A stretch of DNA of 64,000 bases, from the NCBI GenBank assembly GCA_038121105.1, contig JAYONB010000002.1, positions 124,001 to 188,000 on the forward strand. Direction: 5' to 3'. The notes below the pieces were generated by a model. That model was not told the DNA's origin. It saw nothing but the letters and a program-made list of their open reading frames with translations, and made no database searches. This document shows positions 21,826 to 32,048 of this stretch, piece after piece; within the stretch, counting starts at the first letter, position 1; each line of letters opens with the position of its first letter. Both the position numbers and the translations under genes were made by a program. This DNA is from CALJDF01 sp038121105 (GTDB lineage: Bacteria > Pseudomonadota > Alphaproteobacteria > SHVP01).

Positions 21826-23229
21826 GTGGAGACGAATTTCGACATCGTGGTAATTGGCGGCGGTCCCGGCGGCTATGTCGCCGCAATCCGCTCCGCCCAA
21901 ATGGGCAGCAAAGTCGCATGTGTCGAATCCCGCCCCACCCTGGGCGGTACTTGCCTCAACGTCGGCTGCATTCCCTCCAAGGCGCTTTTGCAAAGTTCCG
22001 AACTCTATGCCGAAGCCCAGCACGGCTTTGCCGAACACGGCATCAAGACCGACAACGTCAAGCTCGACCTGGCGGCCATGCTCGCCCGCAAGGACAAAAT
22101 GGTCGGCGAGCTCACGAAAGGCATCGCGTTCCTGTTCAAGAAGAACAAGATCACGTCGGTCGAGGGCGTCGGCACCATCACGGCGCCCGGCAAGGTCTCG
22201 GTGGCAGGTACCAAGGGCACAACCGAACTCACCGCCAAGACCATTATCGTCGCGACCGGGTCCGAGGTCGCCGGCCTGCCCGGGATCGAGATCGATGAAA
22301 AGCGCATCGTCTCGTCGACCGGCGCGCTGTCGTTGTCGTCGGTGCCGAAGAAAATGATCGTCGTGGGCGGCGGCTATATCGGTCTCGAGATGGGCTCGGT
22401 GTGGAGCCGCCTCGGCGCCGAGGTGACCGTCGTCGAATTCCTCGATCGCATCGTGCCGGGGATGGACGGCGAAACGGCCAAGCATCTGCAGCGCGTCCTC
22501 AAAAAACAGGGCCTGACCTTTAAGCTCGGCAGCAAGGTCACGGCGGCAAAGTCGACCAAGGCCGGGGTCACCCTCACGGTCGAACCGGCGCAGGGCGGCG
22601 AGGCCGAAGACCTCAAAGCCGACGTCGTGCTCGTCTCCATCGGGCGTAAACCCTTCACCGATGGGCTTGGACTCGACGATGTCGGCGTCAAGCGCGACGA
22701 TCGCGGCTTCATTGCCGTGGACGAGAACTACAAGACCTCGGTCGACGGCATCTACGCCATCGGCGATGTCATCCTGGGTCCGATGCTCGCCCACAAAGCG
22801 TCCGAAGACGGGGTTGCTTGCGTCGAAAAACTGCACGGGCAGTACGCCGCGGTCGACTACGGCAAGGTGCCTGGCGTGGTTTACACCCACCCCGAAGTTG
22901 CCACCGTCGGTCGGTCGGAGGAAGACCTCAAGGAAGCGGGTATCGACTACAACGTGGGCAAGTTCCCCTTCTCGGCGGTGTCGCGCGCCAAAGTCAGTGG
23001 TGCCACGGATGGGTTCATCAAGGTTCTCGCCGATGCCACGACCGATGCCGTGCTGGGCGTCCATATCATCGGGCCCGAGGCCGGCACCCTGATCCACGAA
23101 GCGGTCCTGTGCATGGAATTCGGCGGCGCTGCCGAAGATATCGCCGCCACCGTGCACGCCCATCCCACGCTGTCCGAAGGCGTGAAAGAAGCCGCGCTCG
23201 CGGTCGCCGGGCACGCCATACACATGTAG
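21826..23229 (+). CDS. lpd: Dihydrolipoamide dehydrogenase (E3)
   Basis: Flavoprotein that re-oxidises dihydrolipoyl groups of E2 with NAD. Visible are the FAD-binding GGGPGGYVAAIRSAQMG, the redox disulfide in GGTCLNVGCIPSKALL, the NAD-binding GGGYIGLEMGSVW, and the active-site His-Glu in HAHPTLSEGVKEAAL at the C-terminus. Length is 467 residues from GTG 21826, preceded by AAAAGGACGG. It closes the TCA cluster. As the E3 of this operon it most likely serves 2-oxoglutarate dehydrogenase, and perhaps other complexes too. Confidence 0.97.
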   Translation: METNFDIVVIGGGPGGYVAAIRSAQMGSKVACVESRPTLGGTCLNVGCIPSKALLQSSELYAEAQHGFAEHGIKTDNVKLDLAAMLARKDKMVGELTKGIAFLFKKNKITSVEGVGTITAPGKVSVAGTKGTTELTAKTIIVATGSEVAGLPGIEIDEKRIVSSTGALSLSSVPKKMIVVGGGYIGLEMGSVWSRLGAEVTVVEFLDRIVPGMDGETAKHLQRVLKKQGLTFKLGSKVTAAKSTKAGVTLTVEPAQGGEAEDLKADVVLVSIGRKPFTDGLGLDDVGVKRDDRGFIAVDENYKTSVDGIYAIGDVILGPMLAHKASEDGVACVEKLHGQYAAVDYGKVPGVVYTHPEVATVGRSEEDLKEAGIDYNVGKFPFSAVSRAKVSGATDGFIKVLADATTDAVLGVHIIGPEAGTLIHEAVLCMEFGGAAEDIAATVHAHPTLSEGVKEAALAVAGHAIHM

Positions 23230-23272
23230 GCCCCCGCCGACGGGTTTGCCCCGTGGGGCGCGTGGAAAAGAT

Positions 23273-24271
23273 ATGAAACCGCTCTGCGCGCTCGCCCTTC
23301 TGTTGCTGGTGGTGCCGCTACCGGCCGGCGCAGCGGACTCTGACCTCTACAAAACGGCACCCGGCCCTTTTCATGTGAACGAGGCGAAGGCGCGTTGGCA
23401 CGACGCGACACGCGATCGCGACATCCCGGTCAAGATCTATGCGCCACGCGATGCCGTTGGCCCGCGCCCCCTCGTCGTCGTTTCGCACGGACTTGGTGGA
23501 ACGCGCGAGGGCTTGGCCTATCTCGGTCGGCACTGGGCGAGCTACGGCTATGTTACGGTCCATCCGCAACACGTCGGTAGCGATCAAGCCGTCTGGCAGG
23601 GCAAGCCGGCGGCCGCGGCGCGCCGCGCCTTGCAACGTGCCGCAGCCGATCCACAAACGGCAATTGCGCGCCCCTTGGATGTTCGGTTCGTGATCGACCA
23701 CATGGTCGCGGCGCCGATCACGGTTCGGTCGGTCGACGTGTCGATCGATCCCGGTCGGATCGCCGTTGCCGGGCATTCGTTCGGCGCCTTTACGGCGCTT
23801 GCCGCTGCCGGGATCACCTTCAACCCGCTCGGCGCGGCATCCGCAAACTACGGTGACGACCGGCTGGTCGCGTCGATTGCCCTCAGTGCTACGGCCTTTC
23901 GCAAGCAGCGACCGGAGGCGTTCGACACCATCGCCATCCCCACGCTGCACATGACCGGCACCCACGATTTCGGTGCCGTCGTCGACACCCGTCCTGAAGA
24001 ACGGCGCAACGCCTACGACCGTATTCGCAACGCGGCAAAATACCTCGTTGTATTGGATGGTGGCGATCACATGGTTTTCGGTGGCGTGCGGCGTGGCGCA
24101 GCAAAGGCGACCGACGAAAGGCACTGGGCGCTCGTCAGGTCGATCACCACGTCGTTTCTTGATTCGGTCGTCAACAAAGACGCCGCGGCCACGGCCTGGT
24201 TGGCCAATGTGTTACCGAACATTTCGGATGGAATTGTGCTCAGCGACAGGGCCGCGCCGACCGCCGACTGA
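23273..24271 (+). CDS. Exported alpha/beta hydrolase (PAF-acetylhydrolase / dienelactone hydrolase-like)
   Basis: A Sec signal peptide (residues 1-20, ending PLPAGAA) precedes an alpha/beta-hydrolase fold. Seen: oxyanion-hole strand LVVVSHGLGGTREG, nucleophile elbow GHSFGA, acid candidate in MTGTHDFG, and histidine in DGGDHMVF. This layout resembles predicted exported dienelactone-hydrolase or platelet-activating-factor-acetylhydrolase-like enzymes. The substrate is unknown. ATG 23273 begins the signal peptide. The gene follows lpd by 43 bases, and its end nearly meets the xerC stop in convergent orientation. Confidence 0.75.
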   Translation: MKPLCALALLLLVVPLPAGAADSDLYKTAPGPFHVNEAKARWHDATRDRDIPVKIYAPRDAVGPRPLVVVSHGLGGTREGLAYLGRHWASYGYVTVHPQHVGSDQAVWQGKPAAAARRALQRAAADPQTAIARPLDVRFVIDHMVAAPITVRSVDVSIDPGRIAVAGHSFGAFTALAAAGITFNPLGAASANYGDDRLVASIALSATAFRKQRPEAFDTIAIPTLHMTGTHDFGAVVDTRPEERRNAYDRIRNAAKYLVVLDGGDHMVFGGVRRGAAKATDERHWALVRSITTSFLDSVVNKDAAATAWLANVLPNISDGIVLSDRAAPTAD

Positions 24272-24272
24272 T

Positions 24273-25226
24273 TCAGCCCGCCTTGGCACGCGGGTGCGCC
24301 TGCCGATACACGCGTTGTAATTGGTCGGTGTCGACCTCGGTGTAGCGCTGGGTCGTCGACAACGAGGCGTGGCCCAACAATTCCTGAATGCTGCGCAAAT
24401 CACCGCCACTCGACAGCAAATGCGTGGCAAAGCTATGTCGTAGCGCATGCGGCGTCGCGGTATCCGGCAATCCCAGGGCGATCCGCACCTGGCGCATTTG
24501 GCGTTGCACCACGCCTGCATTCAACCGCTTGCCCCGTACGCCGACGAACAGCGGTCCGTCGGCCGGCATCGCAAAAGGACACAGCGCAAGATAGGCATCC
24601 ACCGCCTCGGCGACCACCGGCAGCACCGGTACCACGCGTTCCTTGTTGCCTTTGCCGACAATCCGCATGGCCTCGCGCAACGGCGCATCGCCGCGTTGCA
24701 GTCCCAATGCTTCGGAGATGCGTAGGCCGCAGCCGTACAACAACGTCAGCAGGGCGGTATCGCGTGCCGCGACCCACGGCGCGACATCCAGGGTCTCCAC
24801 GGTGGAGATACTGGCAAGTGCCGCCTCGGTGCTCAGCGGCTTGGGCACCGCGTGGGGAATTTTCGGTCGCTTGACGCTGTGGACGGCCTGGTTGATCGCC
24901 AGGTCGTTCTTTTCCAGATAGCGAAAAAAGCTGCGCAGGGCCGACAAAGTGCGGCCAAGAGATGAACCTGACACCCCTTCGCCGCGTCGCTTGGAGAGGT
25001 AGCTGCGAAAGTCGATCACCGCCAACGTTTCGGCATCGGCAAGGCTGAGCGGCGCGCCGAGATGTTCTCGGGCGAACGCAAAGAACGATTCGAGGTCTCG
25101 CCGATAGGCCGCAATCGTATGCGTGGAGTATTGGCGTTCGTTGGCGAGTGATCCGAGAAAATCTTCTGCCGCCGCAGCGGCATCGGCGGCGGCGGACAAG
25201 CCCGCCGGCGTGGCGTCACGCGGCAT
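24273..25226 (-). CDS. xerC: XerC-type tyrosine recombinase
   Basis: Site-specific recombinase for resolving chromosome dimers at dif. The 317-residue protein has an N-terminal SAM-like core-binding domain (DFLGSLANERQYSTHTIAAYRRDL) and a catalytic domain. The full active-site set is present: Arg169 (GCGLRISEAL), Lys192 (GKGNKERVVP), His260/Arg263 (HALRHSFATH), His286 (LGHASLS) and Tyr295 (TTQRYTEV). Start ATG 25226 overlaps the DUF484 gene by 11 bases. The DUF484-xerC pairing is widely conserved and argues for the housekeeping recombinase, not a mobile-element integrase. Confidence 0.9.
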   Translation of the reverse strand: MPRDATPAGLSAAADAAAAAEDFLGSLANERQYSTHTIAAYRRDLESFFAFAREHLGAPLSLADAETLAVIDFRSYLSKRRGEGVSGSSLGRTLSALRSFFRYLEKNDLAINQAVHSVKRPKIPHAVPKPLSTEAALASISTVETLDVAPWVAARDTALLTLLYGCGLRISEALGLQRGDAPLREAMRIVGKGNKERVVPVLPVVAEAVDAYLALCPFAMPADGPLFVGVRGKRLNAGVVQRQMRQVRIALGLPDTATPHALRHSFATHLLSSGGDLRSIQELLGHASLSTTQRYTEVDTDQLQRVYRQAHPRAKAG

Positions 25227-25911
25227 TGAGTCCCGCGCGCAACGATCCGGTGATCGCGCGCGCCATAAAGCCCAGAAGTTCGGTGCCCTGTCCGGGATGA
25301 AAGCGATCCGGTTCGTAGCTTCCCAACGCCAACAGCCCGTTCGGTCCGTCCTTGCCGACATCGAGATGCACCAGCGCATCCGAACGCACCTTTGCGGCGT
25401 CCTCGCCGTACAAGCGCTCGTCGCCGCTGATATCGTGGCGCAATAGAATCTGCCGATCGCCGACGATTTCCGCGATCGTACCGGGCGGTAGCGAAACGAT
25501 GTTCCGCGACCGGCTGCTGCTCGGATCTTCGAAGCACAAGGTCGAGGTCGAAACGTCGAGGATCGAGCGATAATCCTCCGCCACGATGCGCCCGATATCC
25601 TCCAGCGTGCGTGCTTCGATCACCGCCAACACCGCGGCGTGAATCCGCTCTTGGCTCGACAGGTTGACCCGGCTTGCCGATAGCAACTCGCTCTGGCGCG
25701 AACGTAACGTGCGCAATTCGGTCTGCAATCGCCCAATCATGAATGCCTGCATATCCAACACGCCGTCGGCTTCTTTCTGCGACGGCGGCGCCAACACCTC
25801 GATCAACTCGGGGTGCTCGTTCAGGAAAGTCGGGTGTGCGGTAAGGAACGCGACGACGTCGGCCTCATCAAGCGGCTTAGGCTTCCGGGTCGGTGTTTCT
25901 GAGCGCGCCAA
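25216..25911 (-). CDS. DUF484 family protein upstream of xerC
   Basis: A 231-residue cytosolic protein with DUF484 features. The N-terminal stretch DVVAFLTAHPTFLNEHPELIEVL is followed by a predicted coiled coil (residues 55-80). A GAF-like C-terminal half follows, including LLALGSYEPDRFHPGQGTELLGFMAR. The family is commonly encoded just before xerC, and its function is unknown. The 3' end overlaps xerC, and the next gene upstream (transaldolase) is divergent only beyond 26573, so all three minus-strand genes may form one unit. Confidence 0.85.
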   Translation of the reverse strand: MARSETPTRKPKPLDEADVVAFLTAHPTFLNEHPELIEVLAPPSQKEADGVLDMQAFMIGRLQTELRTLRSRQSELLSASRVNLSSQERIHAAVLAVIEARTLEDIGRIVAEDYRSILDVSTSTLCFEDPSSSRSRNIVSLPPGTIAEIVGDRQILLRHDISGDERLYGEDAAKVRSDALVHLDVGKDGPNGLLALGSYEPDRFHPGQGTELLGFMARAITGSLRAGLNAA

Positions 25912-25919
25912 GGAACCTC

Positions 25920-26573
25920 CTAGATGTTCTGGCCGGTCGCCTGCCAGTCGGCAAGAAAGGCGGCGAGCCCTTTATCGGTCAGCGGGTGCTGCGCCAGTTT
26001 GCGCAAGACGTCCGGCGGTACCGTACACACATCGGCGCCGATCAAGGCCGACTGCAGGACGTGGGTCGGGTGGCGGATCGAGGCGACCAGTATCTTGGTC
26101 TCCAGCGTCGGGAAGTTGTCGTAAATGGTGCGGATGTCCTGGATCAACTGCATGCCGTCCTGGCCGATATCGTCCAAGCGTCCGACAAAGGGCGAAATGA
26201 ATGTGGCCCCGGCCTTGGCGGCGAGTACCGCCTGGCTTGCGGAAAAGCACAACGTCACGTTGACCATCGCGCCCTCGGCGCGCAGTGCGCGGCAGGCCTT
26301 CAGCCCATCCCACGTCAGCGGCACTTTGACGGCAATATTGTCGGCCATCGCCGCCAACTTGCGCCCCTGCGTTACCATCGTTTCGTGATCGGTGGCGGTT
26401 ACCTCGGCGCTCACCGGGCCGTCGACCGCCGCGCAGATGTCCTTTAGGACATCAAAAAAATTGCGACCGCTTTTCGCCACAAGCGAGGGATTGGTGGTGA
26501 CGCCGTCGAGCAAACCCGTGGCCGCCAAATCGCGAATGTCGTCGATGTCGGCGGTATCTACAAAAAACTGCAT
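25920..26573 (-). CDS. tal: Transaldolase / fructose-6-phosphate aldolase family protein
   Basis: A small single-domain TalC/FSA-type enzyme of 217 residues for the non-oxidative pentose phosphate pathway. It begins MQFFVDTADIDDIRDLA and contains GVTTNPSLVAKSG. The Schiff-base lysine is Lys83 in NIAVKVPLTWDGLKA. The C-terminal FISPFVGRLDDIGQDG is typical of short transaldolases. Whether its main activity is transaldolase or fructose-6-phosphate aldolase cannot be decided here. It lies eight bases before the DUF484 start and is divergent from priA. Confidence 0.93.
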   Translation of the reverse strand: MQFFVDTADIDDIRDLAATGLLDGVTTNPSLVAKSGRNFFDVLKDICAAVDGPVSAEVTATDHETMVTQGRKLAAMADNIAVKVPLTWDGLKACRALRAEGAMVNVTLCFSASQAVLAAKAGATFISPFVGRLDDIGQDGMQLIQDIRTIYDNFPTLETKILVASIRHPTHVLQSALIGADVCTVPPDVLRKLAQHPLTDKGLAAFLADWQATGQNI

Positions 26574-26650
26574 TGAACCCTTTGGTATCGTGCCGGCCGC
26601 GCGTCAGTGCCGTGTTGGCGTCGTAGGGCGCGCCTGCCAAAGTGTATCGC

Positions 26651-28852
26651 ATGCATGAATCGGGCACCAGTTCCGGCACGGGCCGGCGTCGCGTCAAGGT
26701 CCTCGTCCCGCTGCCGCTCGGCGCGCCCTACGACTATCTCCTGCCGCCGGGGCTGGATGCCCCGCCCGGCGCCGTTGTCCGCGTGCCGCTCGGCAACCGC
26801 GAGGTCACCGGTGTTGTGTGGGATCGCGCCGATGCGTCCGAACCCGCGCTCGATCCGGCCAAGCTGAAAGCCGTCGCCGCCGTCCTTCCGGTCCGCCCGC
26901 TCACCACAACCTTGCGTCGGCTGATCGATTGGGTGGCCGACTACACCGTGTCGGCGCCGGGCAGCGTGCTCCGTATGGCGATCTCGGTGCCGGAGGCATT
27001 CAGCGATCCGCCGACGGAAACGGTCTATGTGGTCGGCGCGACCCCGCCTAATCGCCTCACGCCGGCCCGCCGCCGGGTCTTGGAGGTGGTGCAAGATAAT
27101 GTCCCCCGACGAGCCGCCGAGCTTGCCGAACAGGCCGCCGTCAGTCCCGGCGTGGTTAAAGGCCTGGCCGATCTGGGCGCCCTCGTCGGGCGCAACGTAC
27201 CGTCCGAACGCCCGTTCGCGGTGCCCCAGCCCGATCATGGTCGTCAGAGGCTTTCGCCGGAACAGGCCGAAGCTGCGGCGGATCTCGTCGCGCGGGTGAG
27301 CGCCGACAAATTCTCGCCGGTGCTGCTCGAAGGCGTGACCGGGTCCGGCAAGACCGCGGTCTATTTCGATGCCGTTGCCGAAGTCTTGCGCCGGAAACGG
27401 CCCGTCCTCGTCCTGGTGCCGGAAATCGCGCTCACCGCGCAGTGGTTGGAGCGCTTCCAGGATCGCTTCGGCGTCGCACCGGCGCAGTGGCATTCGGACC
27501 TATCGCGTACCGAACGCCGCCGCGTGTGGCGGGGCGTGTCCGAGGGCTGCGTGCCGGTTCTGGTGGGCGCGCGTTCCGCGTTGTTCCTCCCGTTCGACGA
27601 TCTCGGCCTGATCATTGTCGACGAAGAACACGATTCGTCGTTCAAGCAAGAGGACGGTGTCGCCTACAACGCGCGCGACATGGCCGTCGTGCGCGGGCAA
27701 CTCGAACGATGCCCGGTCGTTCTGGTATCGGCGACGCCTTCGCTCGAAACCGTGGTCAACGTCACCGCCAAAAAATTCGATCATGTCACGTTGCCCAACC
27801 GGCATGGCGGGGCGCAGCTTCCCGACTTGTCGATCATCGATATGCGCGCCGAAGGCTTGCCGGCCGACCAATGGATTTCGGACGAACTTGCCCATGAAGT
27901 TCTCGGCACCATCGCTGCGGGCGAGCAGGCGCTCCTCTTCCTCAATCGCCGGGGTTACGCCCCCCTTACGCTGTGCCGTGCCTGCGGGCACCGCTTCCAG
28001 TGCCCCAACTGCCAAGCCTGGCTGGTCGAACACCGGCATAGAGGTCGCTTGCGCTGCCATCATTGCGACTACGCCATGCCCGTCCCGGCGGCCTGCCCGT
28101 CCTGCGAGGCGACCGGCAAATTTGCGGCCTGTGGGCCGGGCGTCGAGCGCCTCGCCGAAGAGGTGGCCGAGCGCATGCCCGACGCGCGCGTCGCCGTCCT
28201 TGCCAGCGACACCCTCACCGGGCCTGCCCGGGCCGCCGCGCTGCTTGCCGCCATCGAAAATCACGAGATCGATCTGCTTATCGGTACCCAGGTCATCGCC
28301 AAGGGCTTTCACTTTCCTCTTCTGACGCTCGTTGGCGTGATCGATGCCGACCTCGGGCTGGCCGGCGGCGATCTCCGCGCGGCCGAACGCACTTACCAAC
28401 TCTTGTCGCAAGTCGCCGGGCGCGCGGGGCGCGAAAGCCGCCCGGGCCGCGTGTTTCTCCAGTCCCATCTGCCGGAGCATCCGGTCCTGGCCGCGCTCGC
28501 CTCGGGCGATCGTCAGGACTTCATCGACCGCGAGCTTGCGGCCCGTCGCGATCACGGCATGCCGCCCTTCGGTCGCCTAGTCGCCCTCATTGTGTCGAGC
28601 GGCTCGGAAGACGCGGCCCGGCAAACCGCCGCTGCCCTGCGCCGCGCCGCGCCGCGCTATCGGCAGGTCCAGGTTTTGGGGCCCGCGCCGGCGCCGCTTG
28701 CGCTTTTGCGCGGCCGATTCCGCTTCAGATTGCTGCTCAAGGCAGAGAAAAACGTCTCGGTTCAGCCGATTATCCGCGACTGGCTTGCCAAAGTGCGGGT
28801 GCCAGGGGCGGTCAGGGTGGCGGTTGATGTCGACCCCTACGCATTTCTTTGA
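26651..28852 (+). CDS. priA: PriA, primosomal replication restart helicase
   Basis: A 3'-5' DNA helicase that reloads the replisome at stalled forks. The N-terminal DNA-binding domain contains VKVLVPLPLGAPYDYLLPPG. Helicase motifs include Walker A EGVTGSGKTAVYF, the DEEH box IIVDEEHDSSFKQ and VSATPSLET. Between the helicase lobes lies the zinc-binding insertion with paired cysteines (CRACGHRFQCPNC, CHHCDYAMPVPAACPSC). Start ATG 26651 (MHESG) was chosen; a GTG at 26642 is also open. Length is about 733 residues, normal for PriA. Confidence 0.95.
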   Translation: MHESGTSSGTGRRRVKVLVPLPLGAPYDYLLPPGLDAPPGAVVRVPLGNREVTGVVWDRADASEPALDPAKLKAVAAVLPVRPLTTTLRRLIDWVADYTVSAPGSVLRMAISVPEAFSDPPTETVYVVGATPPNRLTPARRRVLEVVQDNVPRRAAELAEQAAVSPGVVKGLADLGALVGRNVPSERPFAVPQPDHGRQRLSPEQAEAAADLVARVSADKFSPVLLEGVTGSGKTAVYFDAVAEVLRRKRPVLVLVPEIALTAQWLERFQDRFGVAPAQWHSDLSRTERRRVWRGVSEGCVPVLVGARSALFLPFDDLGLIIVDEEHDSSFKQEDGVAYNARDMAVVRGQLERCPVVLVSATPSLETVVNVTAKKFDHVTLPNRHGGAQLPDLSIIDMRAEGLPADQWISDELAHEVLGTIAAGEQALLFLNRRGYAPLTLCRACGHRFQCPNCQAWLVEHRHRGRLRCHHCDYAMPVPAACPSCEATGKFAACGPGVERLAEEVAERMPDARVAVLASDTLTGPARAAALLAAIENHEIDLLIGTQVIAKGFHFPLLTLVGVIDADLGLAGGDLRAAERTYQLLSQVAGRAGRESRPGRVFLQSHLPEHPVLAALASGDRQDFIDRELAARRDHGMPPFGRLVALIVSSGSEDAARQTAAALRRAAPRYRQVQVLGPAPAPLALLRGRFRFRLLLKAEKNVSVQPIIRDWLAKVRVPGAVRVAVDVDPYAFL

Positions 28853-28903
28853 GATGGCGTGCAAATTCTAGGTTTTCTGCGCCTTTCGGGACCCCGGCGG
28901 CTG

Positions 28904-28932
28904 TTGCACCCGCGAAATCTGTATGGTAGGTA
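28904..28932 (+). promoter_or_regulatory. Predicted promoter of the ATP synthase F1 operon
   Basis: TTGCAC (28904-28909), a 17-base spacer and TAGGTA (28927-28932) lie in the 183-base gap between priA and atpH, about 100 bases before the atpH start. The gap is otherwise A/T-richer than its flanks. The same box pair precedes mdh. This is a sequence-pattern call only. Confidence 0.4.
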
Positions 28933-29035
28933 TCGCGCCCGAAAACAGCGGTTTGGCGCTCTTGTCGTGCCGTTATTTTTTCGAAGAAAAACAATAGGTT
29001 AACCGCCGCCGACCGCGCTGGAGGGGCATCCCAAA

Positions 29036-29595
29036 TTGGCAGCTGACAGCATGAACGTTTCCGGGATCGCCGGACGCTACGCGACCGCCCTGTTCGAACT
29101 CGCGCAGGATCAGAACGCGTTGGACCAGACGGCCGAGGATTTGGCGTCGCTGGGGCGCATGATTGCCGATAGTGCCGATCTCGAGCGGCTCGTCCGCAGC
29201 CCCGTGATTAGCCGTGCCGCCCAAGCCAAGGCGCTCGAAGCGGTCATGGACCAGGCCGAGATGGGTGCGCTTACCCGTAAATTCGCCGGCCTTGTGGCGC
29301 AAAACCGCCGCCTTTTCGCGCTCGCCGACATGGCGCGCGCCTTCGCGCAGCTCTTGGCGCATCACCGTGGCGAGGTTGCCGGGGAAATCACCTCGGCCCA
29401 TCCGCTCAGCGATGCCCAGCTCGACAAGCTGCGTGCCCAGATCAAAGCTGCCGTGGGCAGCGACGTTCAGATCGACGCCAAGGTCGATCCCTCACTCCTC
29501 GGGGGCCTCGTCGTCAAGGTCGGCTCCGGCATGATCGATAGCTCACTCCGTACGAAACTCCAGAACCTCAAGTTCGCAATGAAAGGTGCCGGCTG

Positions 29596-29596
<1 letters not shown>
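29036..29596 (+). CDS. atpH: ATP synthase F1 delta subunit
   Basis: The delta subunit sits on top of F1 and joins it to the peripheral stalk. The 186-residue product shows VSGIAGRYATALFELAQDQ at the N-terminus and a C-terminal VDPSLLGGLVVKVGSGMIDSS segment typical of AtpH. TTG 29036 is preferred because GCTGGAGGGG lies 10-15 bases upstream. ATG 29051 (MNVSGIAG) is the alternative. Its stop overlaps the atpA start. Confidence 0.94.
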
Positions 29597-31125
<1,529 letters not shown>

Positions 31126-31137
31126 GTCGACCCGGAA

Positions 31138-32025
31138 ATGGCCAGCCTCAAAGACCTTCGGACGCGGATCGGGACCGTCAAATCGACGCAGAAGATCACG
31201 CGCGCCATGCAGATGGTGGCGGCCTCCAAGCTGCGCCGGGCGCAAGATGCCGTTGAAGCGGCGCGTCCCTATGCGCAGCGGATGGAGCGGATGCTCGCCT
31301 CGCTTGGCTCCAGTATGGTCGAGCAAGAAGGTGCCCCGCGCCTGTTGGTCGGCACCGGCAAAGACGAAACCCACCTTCTCGTCGTGGCGACCGGGGAACG
31401 CGGCCTGTGCGGCGCGTTCAACTCCTCGATCGCGCGCGCAGCGCGGGCCGACGTCAAGAAACTCCAGGCCGAAGGCAAGAAGGTCAAGATTCTGTGCGTC
31501 GGTCGCAAAGGCCGCGATGTGCTGCGCCGCGAATACAACGATCTTATTATCGACACCATTGAACTGGCCGGTATTCGCCGCTTGGCGTTCACCGATGCGC
31601 AGCCGATCGCGGTCGATATCCTCGATTTGTTCGAAGCGGGCGAGTTCGATGTCTGCACGCTTTACTTCAATACCTTCAAGTCGGTTATTTCGCAGGTCCT
31701 GACGCGCCGTCAGCTCATTCCGGCCTCTTTGCCGGAGGCCGACGACGAGAGCGGACCCGACCTTGGCGATGCGATCTACGACTACGAGCCGGACGAAGAG
31801 GAAATCTTGGTCGAGCTTCTGCCGCGCAATCTCAGTGTCCAGGTCTACCAGGCGCTACTTGAGAACGCAGCATCGGAACAGGGCGCGCGGATGTCGGCGA
31901 TGGACAACGCCACCCGAAATGCGGGCGACATGATCGACAAACTGACGCTGAACTACAACCGGACGCGTCAGGCACAAATCACCAGCGAACTCATCGAAAT
32001 CATCTCGGGCGCCGAGGCGCTCTAG
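31138..32025 (+). CDS. atpG: ATP synthase F1 gamma subunit
   Basis: Central rotor shaft of F1. The 295-residue protein begins MASLKDLRTRIGTVKSTQKITRAMQMVAASKLRRA, the conserved N-terminal coiled-coil helix. It contains TGERGLCGAFNSSI and ends with the matching C-terminal helix (NASEQGARMSAMDNATRNAGDMI). It lies 12 bases after atpA. Confidence 0.97.
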   Translation: MASLKDLRTRIGTVKSTQKITRAMQMVAASKLRRAQDAVEAARPYAQRMERMLASLGSSMVEQEGAPRLLVGTGKDETHLLVVATGERGLCGAFNSSIARAARADVKKLQAEGKKVKILCVGRKGRDVLRREYNDLIIDTIELAGIRRLAFTDAQPIAVDILDLFEAGEFDVCTLYFNTFKSVISQVLTRRQLIPASLPEADDESGPDLGDAIYDYEPDEEEILVELLPRNLSVQVYQALLENAASEQGARMSAMDNATRNAGDMIDKLTLNYNRTRQAQITSELIEIISGAEAL

Positions 32026-32048
32026 GACGCGAGAAACGGAGAATACTG

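Noticed and set aside
21553..23223. 556-codon minus-strand ORF opposite lpd
   Set aside because: It mirrors the codon pattern of lpd, has no recognisable domains and no ribosome binding site. Long antisense ORFs are expected in GC-rich coding DNA.
23226..23272. Terminator after lpd from GCCCCGTGGGGC
   Set aside because: The stem is short with a two-base loop and no T run follows.
24273..25226. XerC-like recombinase as a mobile-element integrase
   Set aside because: It is overlapped by a DUF484 gene, the conserved housekeeping arrangement, and lies far from the anomalous segment.
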